The notes: generated by a model from the sequence alone, not told the origin. A stretch of DNA of 6,923 nt from Arcobacter sp. UBA7394 (GCA_002470185.1 DKNG01000260.1:42799-49721); one strand, 5' to 3'. Numbered from the stretch's first letter, positions 1-6,389 are shown. Made by a program: numbers and translations.

Positions 1-839
1 GCTAATAAAATATTAAATTTACTTAATACTTTTACTCCACCTTCTAAACCTCTAACTACAGAAATTAAAGCAAAAAATGTAATTGCTGCAATAATTATAA
101 TTTGAGTATTAACTCCATTATCAACATCAAATAAGAACTTTAGTCCTGAAGATACTTGTTGTGCTCCAAGCCCTAAAGAAGTCGCTAAACCAAAGATTGT
201 TGCAAATACTGCTAATAAATCAATAATATGTCCAGGCCAACCCCAAACTTTTTCTTTTAAAATTGGGTAAAAAGCAGATCTCATTGTAAGAGGTAATTTC
301 TTACTATATGAGAAAAATGCTAATGATAATCCAACAACTGCATATATTGCCCACGGATGTAATCCCCAATGGTACATTGTTGCACCCATTGCTAAGTCTT
401 TTGCTTCTGGTGTTTTTGCTATTACATTAAGTGGTGTATGCCACCATCCTGTATAGTATGCCACTGGTTCAGCAACAGACCAGTACATAAGACCAATACC
501 CATTCCTGCAGCAAATAACATTGAAAACCATGCAAAGTTTGTAAATTCTGGTTTGGCTTCATCTCCACCAAGTCTAATTTTTCCAACTGGTAATACAATT
601 AGAATTAAACAGAAAATTACAAAGAAGTTTCCAGATAACATAAATAACCAATCAAAATTATTGATAGCCCACCATTTTGCAGTATCTAATACTTCTTTTG
701 CTTCTTTTGGTGAAGCTAGAGTTCCTATTACAAATACTAATATCAGTATTGCACTAATGGCAAAAACTGGATTATGTATATCAAGACCAAACTTTTGTAG
801 GTTATCTTGTCCTATTTTATATTTTGTATTTTCTTTCAA
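1..839 (-). CDS. BCCT-family (betaine/carnitine/choline) transporter, N-terminal part, truncated by the window edge
   Basis: This is an inner-membrane secondary transporter that would import a quaternary-ammonium osmolyte such as glycine betaine or choline. Translating the minus strand gives 279 codons without a stop. Family landmarks appear in order: a short cytoplasmic N-terminus, a first membrane helix after HNPVF (from about residue 27), the inter-helix sequence GKIRLGGDEAKPEF (about 86-99), the glycine-rich unwound helix AAGMGIGLMYWSVAEP (110-125), HWGLHPW (157-163), WGWPGH (about residues 198-203) and LGLGAQQ (222-228). GMGIG matches sodium-coupled members such as BetP rather than the sodium-independent CaiT, so Na+ symport is likely. 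The C-terminal helices, including the rest of the substrate box, lie off the left edge, so the substrate cannot be assigned. There is no ATG before residue 67. An in-frame TGA at 867-869 limits the start, and TTG at 837-839 with AAGGA five bases upstream is the best choice. It is divergent from proVWX. Family certain, exact substrate not. Confidence 0.93.
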   Translation of the reverse strand, partial: MKENTKYKIGQDNLQKFGLDIHNPVFAISAILILVFVIGTLASPKEAKEVLDTAKWWAINNFDWLFMLSGNFFVIFCLILIVLPVGKIRLGGDEAKPEFTNFAWFSMLFAAGMGIGLMYWSVAEPVAYYTGWWHTPLNVIAKTPEAKDLAMGATMYHWGLHPWAIYAVVGLSLAFFSYSKKLPLTMRSAFYPILKEKVWGWPGHIIDLLAVFATIFGLATSLGLGAQQVSSGLKFLFDVDNGVNTQIIIIAAITFFALISVVRGLEGGVKVLSKFNILL

Positions 840-873
840 AAATTTCCTTATTATACGAGTTTTCTTTCAAAAA
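829..873. repeat. 14-bp direct repeat around the BCCT start codon
   Basis: TTTTCTTTCAAAAA occurs at 829-842 and again at 860-873, exactly 31 bp apart. Read on the minus strand the repeat is TTTTTGAAAGAAAA. The copy at 829-842 contains the TTG start and second codon, and the other copy lies upstream of the ribosome binding site. It may be a local duplication or chance in AT-rich DNA; no function is assigned. Confidence 0.6.
845..849 (-). promoter_or_regulatory. Ribosome binding site that sets the TTG start of the BCCT gene
   Basis: On the minus strand AAGGA is followed by five bases and then TTG at 839-837. No ATG or GTG exists in frame between the upstream stop (867-869) and the first membrane helix, so this site decides the start. 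The resulting N-terminus (KENTKYKIGQDNLQK...) is a plausible short cytoplasmic tail. Confidence 0.6.
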
Positions 874-949
874 GTTATGTATTATTTACCTTCTAGAGTA
901 GTGAAAATATACTTAATAGTTGGTTTAGTATGATTAAATTTAGGTGTGT

Positions 950-973
950 AAAAAATAAAAAAAATAAAAAAAA
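950..973. repeat. Phased A-tract block (A6-T-A8-T-A8)
   Basis: Three uninterrupted A runs of 6, 8 and 8 bases, separated by single T residues, sit in the divergent intergenic region at a 7-9 bp period, close to one helical turn. Such tracts are known to bend DNA and can act as UP-elements or sites for nucleoid proteins. The tract lies about 84 bp upstream of the putative proV -10 box and between the two divergent genes. Its role here is inferred; slippage-driven length variation is also possible. Confidence 0.6.
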
Positions 974-1030
974 TAACATACTTTAGTAATTAGAATATAG
1001 CACTTGAAGCTTCTTTTATAAATAACTTAG

Positions 1031-1061
1031 TTATATTCTTACATAAAATGTGAGAATATAA
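1031..1061. promoter_or_regulatory. Near-perfect 31-bp palindrome, probable operator between the BCCT gene and proVWX
   Basis: The left arm TTATATTCTTACAT (1031-1044) and right arm ATGTGAGAATATAA (1048-1061) flank a 3-bp centre AAA. They are complementary at 13 of 14 positions, the single mismatch being T1040 against G1052. The right arm contains the TATAAT-like box assigned to proV, and the mirror position on the minus strand reads TATAAC, so a dimeric regulator bound here would cover both outward-facing promoters. No regulator gene is in the window, so its identity is unknown. Betaine uptake genes elsewhere are controlled by GbsR/CosR-type MarR or BetI-type TetR repressors, which bind inverted repeats, but this site cannot be assigned to either. 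Confidence 0.6.
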
Positions 1062-1062
1062 T
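1057..1062 (+). promoter_or_regulatory. Putative -10 box (TATAAT) for proVWX
   Basis: This is a perfect TATAAT. No good TTGACA-like -35 lies 16-18 bp upstream, which is common for Campylobacterota sigma-70 promoters that rely on AT-rich upstream DNA. Transcription would begin near 1068-1070, giving a leader of about 67 bases before the proposed proV start. The box lies inside the right arm of the palindrome, as expected of a repressed promoter. Confidence 0.5.
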
Positions 1063-1067
1063 ACAAA

Positions 1068-1115
1068 AAATATGTAAAAAAATATTTATTATTGTGGTAA
1101 TAAAATTACATATTT
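1068..1115 (+). promoter_or_regulatory. Nested stem-loop in the proV 5' leader
   Basis: An outer 10-bp perfect stem pairs 1068-1077 (AAATATGTAA) with 1106-1115 (TTACATATTT). Inside it a 7-bp stem pairs 1085-1091 (TTTATTA) with 1098-1104 (TAATAAA), closing a six-base loop TTGTGG. The internal loop is asymmetric, 7 bases against 1. The structure starts at the predicted transcription start and ends five bases before the proV Shine-Dalgarno. It is AU-rich and so only moderately stable. It could protect the 5' end, sense temperature or ionic conditions, or be DNA half-sites for a regulator; these roles are inference. Confidence 0.45.
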
Positions 1116-1120
1116 ATTGT

Positions 1121-1128
1121 AAGGGGAG
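1121..1128 (+). promoter_or_regulatory. Strong ribosome binding site that points to an ATT start for proV
   Basis: AAGGGGAG is the only SD-like sequence upstream of proV. It is followed by a 7-base spacer and then ATT at 1136-1138, in frame with proV. No ATG, GTG or TTG lies at a suitable distance. The upstream GTG at 1094 has no SD and sits in the loop of the leader hairpin. Confidence 0.55.
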
Positions 1129-1135
1129 TAGTAAC

Positions 1136-2332
1136 ATTAATAAAAAGAAATTAGTAGTCAAAAATGTTTTTAAAGTATTTGGGAAAGAACCTAAAAAAGC
1201 GCTTAAAATGTTGACTGATGGAAAAGACAAAGATGAAATCTTTACTAAAACTGGTATGACAATTGGTGTTCAAGATGCAAGTTTTGAAATAAATGAGGGT
1301 GAGATTTTCGTAATTATGGGACTATCTGGCTCTGGTAAGTCAACACTTGTTAGGCTTCTAAATAGACTAATTGAGCCAACTTCGGGTCAGATATTTATTG
1401 ATGATATTGATGTTACTAATTTAAGTGATAAAGAACTTATTGATATTAGAAGAAAAAAAATATCAATGGTTTTCCAATCTTTTGCACTTATGCCTCATAT
1501 GAATATTATTGATAATGTATCTTTTGGTTTAGAATTAAGTGGTATAGAAAAATCTAAAAGATATGAAGCAGCACTAAAAGCACTATCACAAGTAGGTCTT
1601 GAAAATTATGAAGAATCTTACCCTGATGAATTAAGTGGTGGAATGCAACAAAGAGTAGGCTTAGCACGAGCCTTAGCAAATGATCCAGACATTATGTTAA
1701 TGGATGAAGCATTCTCAGCACTGGATCCTTTAATTAGAACAGAAATGCAAGATGAATTACTAATTTTACAAGAAAAAGAGAAAAGAACAATTGTATTTAT
1801 CTCACATGATTTAGATGAAGCTATTAGAATTGGTGATAGAATCGCAATTATGCAAGGTGGGGAAGTAGTTCAAATAGGAACTCCTGAAGAGATTATTAAT
1901 GAACCTGCGAATGATTATGTAAAATCTTTCTTTAAAGGTGTTGATGTTACTTCTGTATTAACAGCTTCTCATATTGCTAAGAAGATACATTCTACTATTA
2001 TTAATAAAGAAGGTACTGGAATCAAAACGGCTTTACAATATATCGCAGATTTTGATGAAGACTATGCTTATTTCTTAGAGAAAAATGGTAAGTTTCTTGG
2101 AATATTAACTTTGGAAAAACTAAAAGAACAACAAAAGCTTGGTGGAAGTATTCATGATGCAATTTATTGTAATGAAGCTATTAATGAAAACTTAGCAATC
2201 AGTGAGTTCATTGGTACAATTGCTGAATATACTTTACCAATTGCAGTTGTATGTAATGAGGGAAGATATAAAGGAACAATCTCAAAAAGTAGATTATTAA
2301 AAGTATTTGACGAAGGAGTAGAGCATGAGTAA
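1136..2332 (+). CDS. proV: Glycine betaine/proline betaine ABC transporter, ATP-binding subunit ProV
   Basis: This is the cytoplasmic ATPase that powers ProU-type uptake of glycine betaine and proline betaine. Numbering from the ATT start: Walker [10 protein letters not shown] at 62-70, Q-loop region FQSFALMPH, signature LSGGMQQR at 166-173, Walker B IMLMDE at 186-191, D-loop SALD, and H-loop histidine at 224 in FISHD. After about residue 270 comes a C-terminal region in the position of the degenerate CBS pair of E. coli ProV and OpuAA, which is linked to ionic-strength sensing in OpuA. The start is unusual. ATT at 1136 follows a strong SD and gives 398 residues, close to the 400 of E. coli ProV, with homology ([12 protein letters not shown]) beginning at once. 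An in-frame GTG at 1094 would add 14 unlike residues and has no SD. The stop overlaps the proW start by 8 bases. Function is certain; the start is less so. Confidence 0.95.
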   Translation: MNKKKLVVKNVFKVFGKEPKKALKMLTDGKDKDEIFTKTGMTIGVQDASFEINEGEIFVIMGLSGSGKSTLVRLLNRLIEPTSGQIFIDDIDVTNLSDKELIDIRRKKISMVFQSFALMPHMNIIDNVSFGLELSGIEKSKRYEAALKALSQVGLENYEESYPDELSGGMQQRVGLARALANDPDIMLMDEAFSALDPLIRTEMQDELLILQEKEKRTIVFISHDLDEAIRIGDRIAIMQGGEVVQIGTPEEIINEPANDYVKSFFKGVDVTSVLTASHIAKKIHSTIINKEGTGIKTALQYIADFDEDYAYFLEKNGKFLGILTLEKLKEQQKLGGSIHDAIYCNEAINENLAISEFIGTIAEYTLPIAVVCNEGRYKGTISKSRLLKVFDEGVEHE

Positions 2333-3350
2333 TGATCCGTGGGGAAATGCATCAACTGCACAAGAGAATAAAGAATCTTCTGTAGATTGGACAAGTCAAG
2401 CTTCAACTACTCCTGTTGAAGAAGTTAAAGAGTTTGATATTTTAAATCCTTTTGAGGAAGTACTTATTCCTTTTGATACTTGGACAAATAATGGTATTGA
2501 TTGGTTAGTTGAAAATTTTAGAGAAGTTTTTTTAGCTGCAAAAGCACCTATTGATATAGTTTTAAAAGCTATTGAGAGTTTTTTATTATTCTTAAATCCT
2601 TATGTAGTAATCATCTTTTTTGTATTACTAGCACTTCAGGTTTCAAGTAAAAAGCTAGCTCTTGGAACACTGTTTTCATTTTTTGTAATTGGATTTATTG
2701 GAGCATGGGAAGAATCAATGATTACTTTATCTCTTGTAATAACAGCTGTACTTTTCTCTGTATTAATTGGATTACCTTTAGGTATATGGTCTGCGAAAAG
2801 TGATACGGTTGATAAGATACTTCGCCCTGTACTTGATGCAATGCAAACAACACCAGCTTTTGTATATTTAATTCCAATTGTTATGTTGTTTGGTATTGGT
2901 AATGTTCCAGGGGTTATAGTAACAATTATTTTTGCACTACCTCCATTAATTCGTCTTACAAACTTAGGTATTAGACAAGTTCCGGATGATTTAATAGAGG
3001 CTTCTAGATCTTTTGGTGCATCTTCATCTCAAATGTTATGGAAGGTACAAATCCCAGTTGCAATGCCTACTATTATGGCAGGAGTTAATCAAACTTTGAT
3101 GTTATCTTTATCTATGGTAGTAATTGCATCTATGATTGCTGTTGGTGGTTTAGGACAAATGGTTCTTCGAGGAATTGGAAGACTTGATATTGGTTTAGCT
3201 GCTGTTGGTGGTTTAGGTATTGTTCTTCTTGCTGTTATATTAGATAGATTAACGCAAGAAATGGGTAATAAAGATAAAAACGATAAAAGAAAATGGTATG
3301 AAAAAGGCCCAGTAGGGTTAATTTATAATTTAAAAAAGGGGTCAAAATGA
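2325..3350 (+). CDS. proW: Glycine betaine/proline betaine ABC transporter, permease ProW
   Basis: This is the inner-membrane channel subunit of the ProU importer. It has 341 residues against about 354 in E. coli ProW, with near-identical core segments. The long hydrophilic N-terminal tail (about residues 1-85, with [17 protein letters not shown]) is typical of ProW. It is followed by hydrophobic helices starting near [19 protein letters not shown]. The core has [20 protein letters not shown] and a permease EAA loop from about residue 222 ([12 protein letters not shown]...[10 protein letters not shown]) that docks on ProV. The helix pair [19 protein letters not shown] and [16 protein letters not shown] follows. 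The ATG at 2325 overlaps the proV stop and has AAGGAG at 2313-2318 inside the proV coding sequence, so the two are probably translationally coupled. Intact. Confidence 0.97.
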   Translation: MSNDPWGNASTAQENKESSVDWTSQASTTPVEEVKEFDILNPFEEVLIPFDTWTNNGIDWLVENFREVFLAAKAPIDIVLKAIESFLLFLNPYVVIIFFVLLALQVSSKKLALGTLFSFFVIGFIGAWEESMITLSLVITAVLFSVLIGLPLGIWSAKSDTVDKILRPVLDAMQTTPAFVYLIPIVMLFGIGNVPGVIVTIIFALPPLIRLTNLGIRQVPDDLIEASRSFGASSSQMLWKVQIPVAMPTIMAGVNQTLMLSLSMVVIASMIAVGGLGQMVLRGIGRLDIGLAAVGGLGIVLLAVILDRLTQEMGNKDKNDKRKWYEKGPVGLIYNLKKGSK

Positions 3351-4324
3351 TAAATAAAAAATGGTTAGTTAGTGGTTTAGTATCTATTGCGCTTACATCA
3401 AGTTTATTTGGTGCTAAAGTTACAGCATTAAAAACAGCAATTGCGGAGGAAGGTTTCCAAATGTATATTGTTGCTGAAATCTTAAAGAAAATGGGTCATG
3501 AAGTTGAAGTTACTAATGATGTTGAATATGGTATTGCATTTAAAACAATTGCAAATAATGCAAAATCTAATGATGTCTATTTTATGGCTGCTCATTGGGA
3601 TCCCTTACAAAATACAATGATTGAAGGTGCAGGTGGAGAAGAAAAACTAGCTAGATTTTCTAATTTTATTTCAAATTGTGCCCAAGGTTATGTAATAGAT
3701 AAAAAAACAGCTGATAAATATAATATTAAGTATATTAATGATTTAAATAAACCAGAAATAGCAAAATTATTTGATATTGATGGAAATGGAAAAGCTGATT
3801 TAACTGGTTGTTCTGCTGGTTGGGGATGTGAAAAAGTTATTGAACATCAATTAGATGCTTATAAATTAAGAGATAATATCGACCATAGACAAGGTTCATA
3901 TTCTGCACTTATTGCTGATACAATTGCACAATATAAGTCTGGTAAGCCAATTTTATATTATACGTGGACTCCATATTGGGTAAGTGGAAAGTTAGTACCT
4001 GGTAAAGATGTAGTATTTTTACAAGTAACTCACTCTGCTAATCCAAATACTGCTTCAACAAAACTTCCAAATGGTGCTGATTATGGATTTAATATTAATC
4101 ACCAAAGAATTGTTGCAAATGCAAGTATTAATACAAAAAATAAAGATATTGCTAAATTATTTGATATTGTTAAATTAAGTGTAAATGACGTAAGTGGTCA
4201 AAATATGCTTATGGCAAATGGTCAAAATAAAGAAAAAGATATCAAAAGACATGTTCAGTCATGGTTAAAAACAAACTCAACAAAAGTAGATGCTTGGATT
4301 AAAGAAGCAAAAGCTGCTAAGTAA
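3347..4324 (+). CDS. proX: Glycine betaine/proline betaine ABC transporter, periplasmic binding protein ProX
   Basis: This is the periplasmic receptor that captures betaine and delivers it to ProW. It has 325 residues (E. coli ProX: 330). A Sec signal peptide covers roughly residues 1-23 (charged INKK, hydrophobic core, ending SLFGA). The three tryptophans that form the betaine cage in E. coli ProX are present: W84 (AAHWDPL), W159 (GWGC) and W207 (YYTWTPYW). C155 and C161 match the disulfide of the E. coli protein, and the preceding [10 protein letters not shown] is the conserved aspartate-rich loop. All this supports high-affinity binding of betaine rather than an amino acid. ATG overlaps the proW stop (ATGA), with AAGGGG at 3336-3341. 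No lipobox cysteine follows the signal peptide, so it should be a soluble periplasmic protein. Last gene of the operon, followed by a terminator. Confidence 0.97.
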   Translation: MINKKWLVSGLVSIALTSSLFGAKVTALKTAIAEEGFQMYIVAEILKKMGHEVEVTNDVEYGIAFKTIANNAKSNDVYFMAAHWDPLQNTMIEGAGGEEKLARFSNFISNCAQGYVIDKKTADKYNIKYINDLNKPEIAKLFDIDGNGKADLTGCSAGWGCEKVIEHQLDAYKLRDNIDHRQGSYSALIADTIAQYKSGKPILYYTWTPYWVSGKLVPGKDVVFLQVTHSANPNTASTKLPNGADYGFNINHQRIVANASINTKNKDIAKLFDIVKLSVNDVSGQNMLMANGQNKEKDIKRHVQSWLKTNSTKVDAWIKEAKAAK

Positions 4325-4338
4325 TACTTTTCCTAAAA

Positions 4339-4370
4339 CAAGAGCTTATTTTGCTCTTGCTTTATTCTTA
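4339..4370 (+). terminator. Intrinsic terminator after proX
   Basis: The perfect 7-bp stem CAAGAGC (4339-4345) / GCTCTTG (4353-4359) has a 7-base loop and is followed by CTTTATTCTT. The tail is interrupted by C and A, so termination may be partial. It lies 15 bases after the proX stop. Some read-through into the downstream oxidoreductase is plausible, because little room remains for a separate promoter between 4371 and 4393. Confidence 0.7.
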
Positions 4371-4393
4371 ACAAAAAACTTAAAAGAGTAAAT

Positions 4394-5443
4394 ATGAATA
4401 ATATCCCTAAAACAATGAGTGCTGTAATCTTAAAAGCTAATGGTGATTATGATCAATTAGAATATGTAAATGATTTTGAAACTCCAATTCCAAAAGAGAA
4501 TGAAGTTTTAATTGAAGTAAAAGCAGCAGGTGTAAATAATACTGACATTAATACAAGAATTGCTTGGTATTCTAAAAAAGACAATGATTCTAATGATGCT
4601 TCATGGTCAGGCGAAGCTCTAAAGTTTCCTCGAATTCAAGGAGCAGATGTGTGTGGTTATATTGTTGATGTTGGTTCAAATATTGATAAATCAAGAATAG
4701 GGCAAAGGGTATTAATAGAACCTTCACTTCAAAAAGTAAATGGAAAACAACTGGAAAATCCTTGGTATTTTGGTAGTGAATGTGATGGAGGGTTTGCTGA
4801 ATATACTGTTATTTCAAATGAACATGCCCATGAAATAAAAAGTGATTATTCAAGTATTGAATTAGCTTCCTTTCCATGTTCTTATTCAACTTCAGAAAAC
4901 TTACTAACAAGAGCAAATGTAAATGAAAATGATATTGTTTTAGTCTCAGGAGCTTCTGGTGGAGTAGGTAGTGCTACTATTCAATTAGCCCGTGCTAGAG
5001 GTGCAGAAGTTATAGCTATTACATCACAAAATAAAGCAGAAGAAATTAAAGCTTTAGGTGCTTCAAAGATTGTATTAAGAGATGAAAACTTAATAGAAGT
5101 TCTTGGTAAAAACTCTGTTACTGTTGTAATTGATTTAGTTGCAGGTGAAACATGGGGTGATTTTTTAGAAGTATTAAAACCAAAAGGTAGATATGCTGCT
5201 TCTGGTGCTATTGCAGGTCCAATTGTTGAACTTGATATTAGAACTTTGTATTTAAAAGATTTATCATTCTTTGGATGTACTGTTCTTGAGGAAGAAGTAT
5301 TTACTAATTTAGTAAAAAGAATTGAAAATAAAGATATCAAACCTTTGGTTTCAAAGGTATTTGCTTTGGAAAATATTGTGGAAGCTCAAAAAGAGTTTTT
5401 AACAAAAAAACATATAGGAAAGATGGTATTAGAAGTTAAATAA
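4394..5443 (+). CDS. MDR-superfamily NAD(P)-dependent oxidoreductase, zinc-independent type (alcohol dehydrogenase/quinone oxidoreductase-like)
   Basis: This is a 349-residue cytoplasmic medium-chain dehydrogenase/reductase. The N-terminal GroES-like domain carries EVLIEVKAAGVNNTDINTR (37-55) and IQGADVCGYIVDVG (from residue 81). The Rossmann domain carries SGASGGVGSATIQLA from residue 185, the Qor-type dinucleotide loop. The usual catalytic zinc ligands are absent: Asn replaces Cys at N48/N49, and GAD (83-85) replaces the GHE motif, so it should work without catalytic zinc, as quinone oxidoreductases and enoyl reductases do. NADPH is the commoner cofactor of such proteins, but I cannot prove it here. 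The substrate is unknown. ATG at 4394 has a weak AAAAGAG SD; a second in-frame ATG (residue 8) has no SD. It may be transcribed by read-through from proVWX or from an unseen promoter. It converges with the TPR gene. A role in osmolyte metabolism is not supported by the sequence. Confidence 0.88.
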   Translation: MNNIPKTMSAVILKANGDYDQLEYVNDFETPIPKENEVLIEVKAAGVNNTDINTRIAWYSKKDNDSNDASWSGEALKFPRIQGADVCGYIVDVGSNIDKSRIGQRVLIEPSLQKVNGKQLENPWYFGSECDGGFAEYTVISNEHAHEIKSDYSSIELASFPCSYSTSENLLTRANVNENDIVLVSGASGGVGSATIQLARARGAEVIAITSQNKAEEIKALGASKIVLRDENLIEVLGKNSVTVVIDLVAGETWGDFLEVLKPKGRYAASGAIAGPIVELDIRTLYLKDLSFFGCTVLEEEVFTNLVKRIENKDIKPLVSKVFALENIVEAQKEFLTKKHIGKMVLEVK

Positions 5444-5463
5444 AAGGTGTATTTACACCTTTT
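5442..5463. terminator. Bidirectional terminator shared by the oxidoreductase and TPR genes
   Basis: A perfect 9-bp inverted repeat, AAAAGGTGT (5442-5450) / ACACCTTTT (5455-5463), has a 4-base loop ATTT. Its T- and A-rich flanks serve as U-tails on both strands. It overlaps the TAA of the plus-strand gene (5441-5443) and the TAA of the minus-strand gene (5464-5462), so both transcripts end in the same hairpin. Confidence 0.8.
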
Positions 5464-6322
5464 ATACTTGAGCCTTTTGGCTGATTAAACTTTGAACTCT
5501 TTCAAGTTTTGCTATTTCATTAAACTCTTCATCATTTTCAATCTCTGAACTATAATCTTCATTTAATTCAATTGCTTTTTCTAGATCATTTATTGCATTT
5601 TCTTCTTGATTTAATACTGCAAATGCTTTTGCTCTTTGGTAATAGGCATTTGAGTAGTTATCATCAATTAATAAAGCTTGATTAGTAAGATTTAAAGACC
5701 AGTTCGCTTCACCTAAATCTAAAACAGCATCGGCTTTATATGCGATTGCTTCAACATCTTCAGGACGTAATTCTAAAATCTCATCATAAGCTTCAATTTT
5801 ACCAGAGGGAGTTGAATCTTGAGAGGCTCTAAGCCATAAAGAGTGAATAGTATTCATAATTTCTATCTCTTGGGCATTCTCTTTTACTTGTTTTGCTCTT
5901 TGTGCAAGAGATTTTTCAAACTGTGCCATTCTTCCCTCATACTCATCAATAGTTTTAGAAGTCTTTTCATCAATCATATGTTTGATTTTTTCATTTACAT
6001 CTTTTATTGAAGTCCAGCCAATTATTACTAGAATAGAACTAGCCGTAGCAATGATATAAAACATATTGTTAATAGTTGAGGTAGCATAGTTGATTACATT
6101 ATTTGAAATCTCTACTTCTTTTTTTGCTAAAGACTCATGTATTTGAATTTTTAAATTTCTATTTTCATCTCTTAGAAGTTTTATTTCATTTAAAATATAG
6201 TTTTCAACAAAAGGATTATAAAGAGGTTTTTCCAAAGTATTAATTTTTTTGTTTAACTCTTTTTCTGATGTGTTTGCAAACAATGCTGAAACTGTTAAAA
6301 ATAGTAATAATAAATATTTCAT
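5462..6322 (-). CDS. Membrane-anchored coiled-coil and TPR protein, function unknown
   Basis: I do not recognise a named family. The 286-residue product has an N-terminal signal-like hydrophobic segment (3-16, ending ALFA, with possible cleavage after A16). A charged helical stretch with heptad-like spacing follows (20-75), then a clear membrane helix (about 87-106, MFYIIATASSILVIIGW), a second charged helical stretch likely to be coiled coil (107-155), and two to three TPR-like helix pairs (about 156-258, for example AYDEILELRPEDVEAIAYKA and AYYQRAKAFAVLNQEENAI). If the signal is cleaved, residues 17-86 would be periplasmic and the TPR part cytoplasmic, which suggests a scaffold linking the two sides. 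SD: AAAGG seven bases before ATG. It follows the M23 peptidase gene on the same strand after a 67-bp gap, so co-transcription is possible but a TATAAT box lies between them. Structure call good, function open. Confidence 0.8.
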   Translation of the reverse strand: MKYLLLLFLTVSALFANTSEKELNKKINTLEKPLYNPFVENYILNEIKLLRDENRNLKIQIHESLAKKEVEISNNVINYATSTINNMFYIIATASSILVIIGWTSIKDVNEKIKHMIDEKTSKTIDEYEGRMAQFEKSLAQRAKQVKENAQEIEIMNTIHSLWLRASQDSTPSGKIEAYDEILELRPEDVEAIAYKADAVLDLGEANWSLNLTNQALLIDDNYSNAYYQRAKAFAVLNQEENAINDLEKAIELNEDYSSEIENDEEFNEIAKLERVQSLISQKAQV

Positions 6323-6365
6323 AATGGGCCTTTAGTTTTAATTGAGTAATGATATTAAAAAAAAT

Positions 6366-6371
6366 ATTATA
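6366..6371 (-). promoter_or_regulatory. Putative -10 box (TATAAT) for the TPR gene
   Basis: The minus strand reads CTTATAATATT here, a perfect TATAAT 43 bases before the TPR gene ATG, inside the 67-bp gap after the M23 gene. No clear -35 is seen. No terminator hairpin was found in the gap, so read-through from the M23 gene may add to this promoter. In such AT-rich DNA a chance match is quite possible. Confidence 0.35.
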
Positions 6372-6389
6372 AGTAAATAGTTTTATGTT

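Noticed and set aside
850..855. TATAAT on the minus strand just before the BCCT start
   Set aside because: It is only ten bases from the TTG start, so transcription from it would exclude the SD; probably a chance match. No better BCCT promoter could be fixed, though TATATT at 906-911 and TATAAC at 1031-1036 (minus) are weak candidates.
553..933. Plus-strand open frame of 126 codons
   Set aside because: It lies antisense to the well-supported BCCT gene, has no SD or recognisable domain, and runs into the intergenic region; it is a shadow frame.
1006..1034. Short palindromes GAAGCTTC (1006-1013) and ATAAC-TTA-GTTAT (1022-1034)
   Set aside because: Arms of four to five bases are common by chance in this AT-rich sequence; the second also overlaps the much stronger 31-bp palindrome.
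1094..1135. GTG at 1094 as the proV start
   Set aside because: No SD precedes it, the added residues do not resemble ProV, and it falls in the loop of a leader hairpin upstream of a strong SD. It is kept as the fallback if ATT is not used.
2164..2406. Minus-strand open frame across the proV/proW junction
   Set aside because: It is antisense to two clearly conserved genes, with no SD or family resemblance.
4981..5340. Minus-strand open frame of 119 codons inside the oxidoreductase gene
   Set aside because: It is antisense to a conserved MDR coding sequence, with no domain and no SD.
4394..5443. Idea that the oxidoreductase is AcuI and the locus is a DMSP catabolic cluster
   Set aside because: BCCT carriers can import DMSP and AcuI is an MDR enzyme, but no DMSP lyase or demethylase is present, the protein does not show clear AcuI features, and a terminator separates it from the transport operon.
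6353..6371. AT-rich inverted repeat in the gap between the M23 and TPR genes
   Set aside because: The arms are only about five A/T pairs around an A run, which is expected by chance at this composition; it is not a credible terminator.
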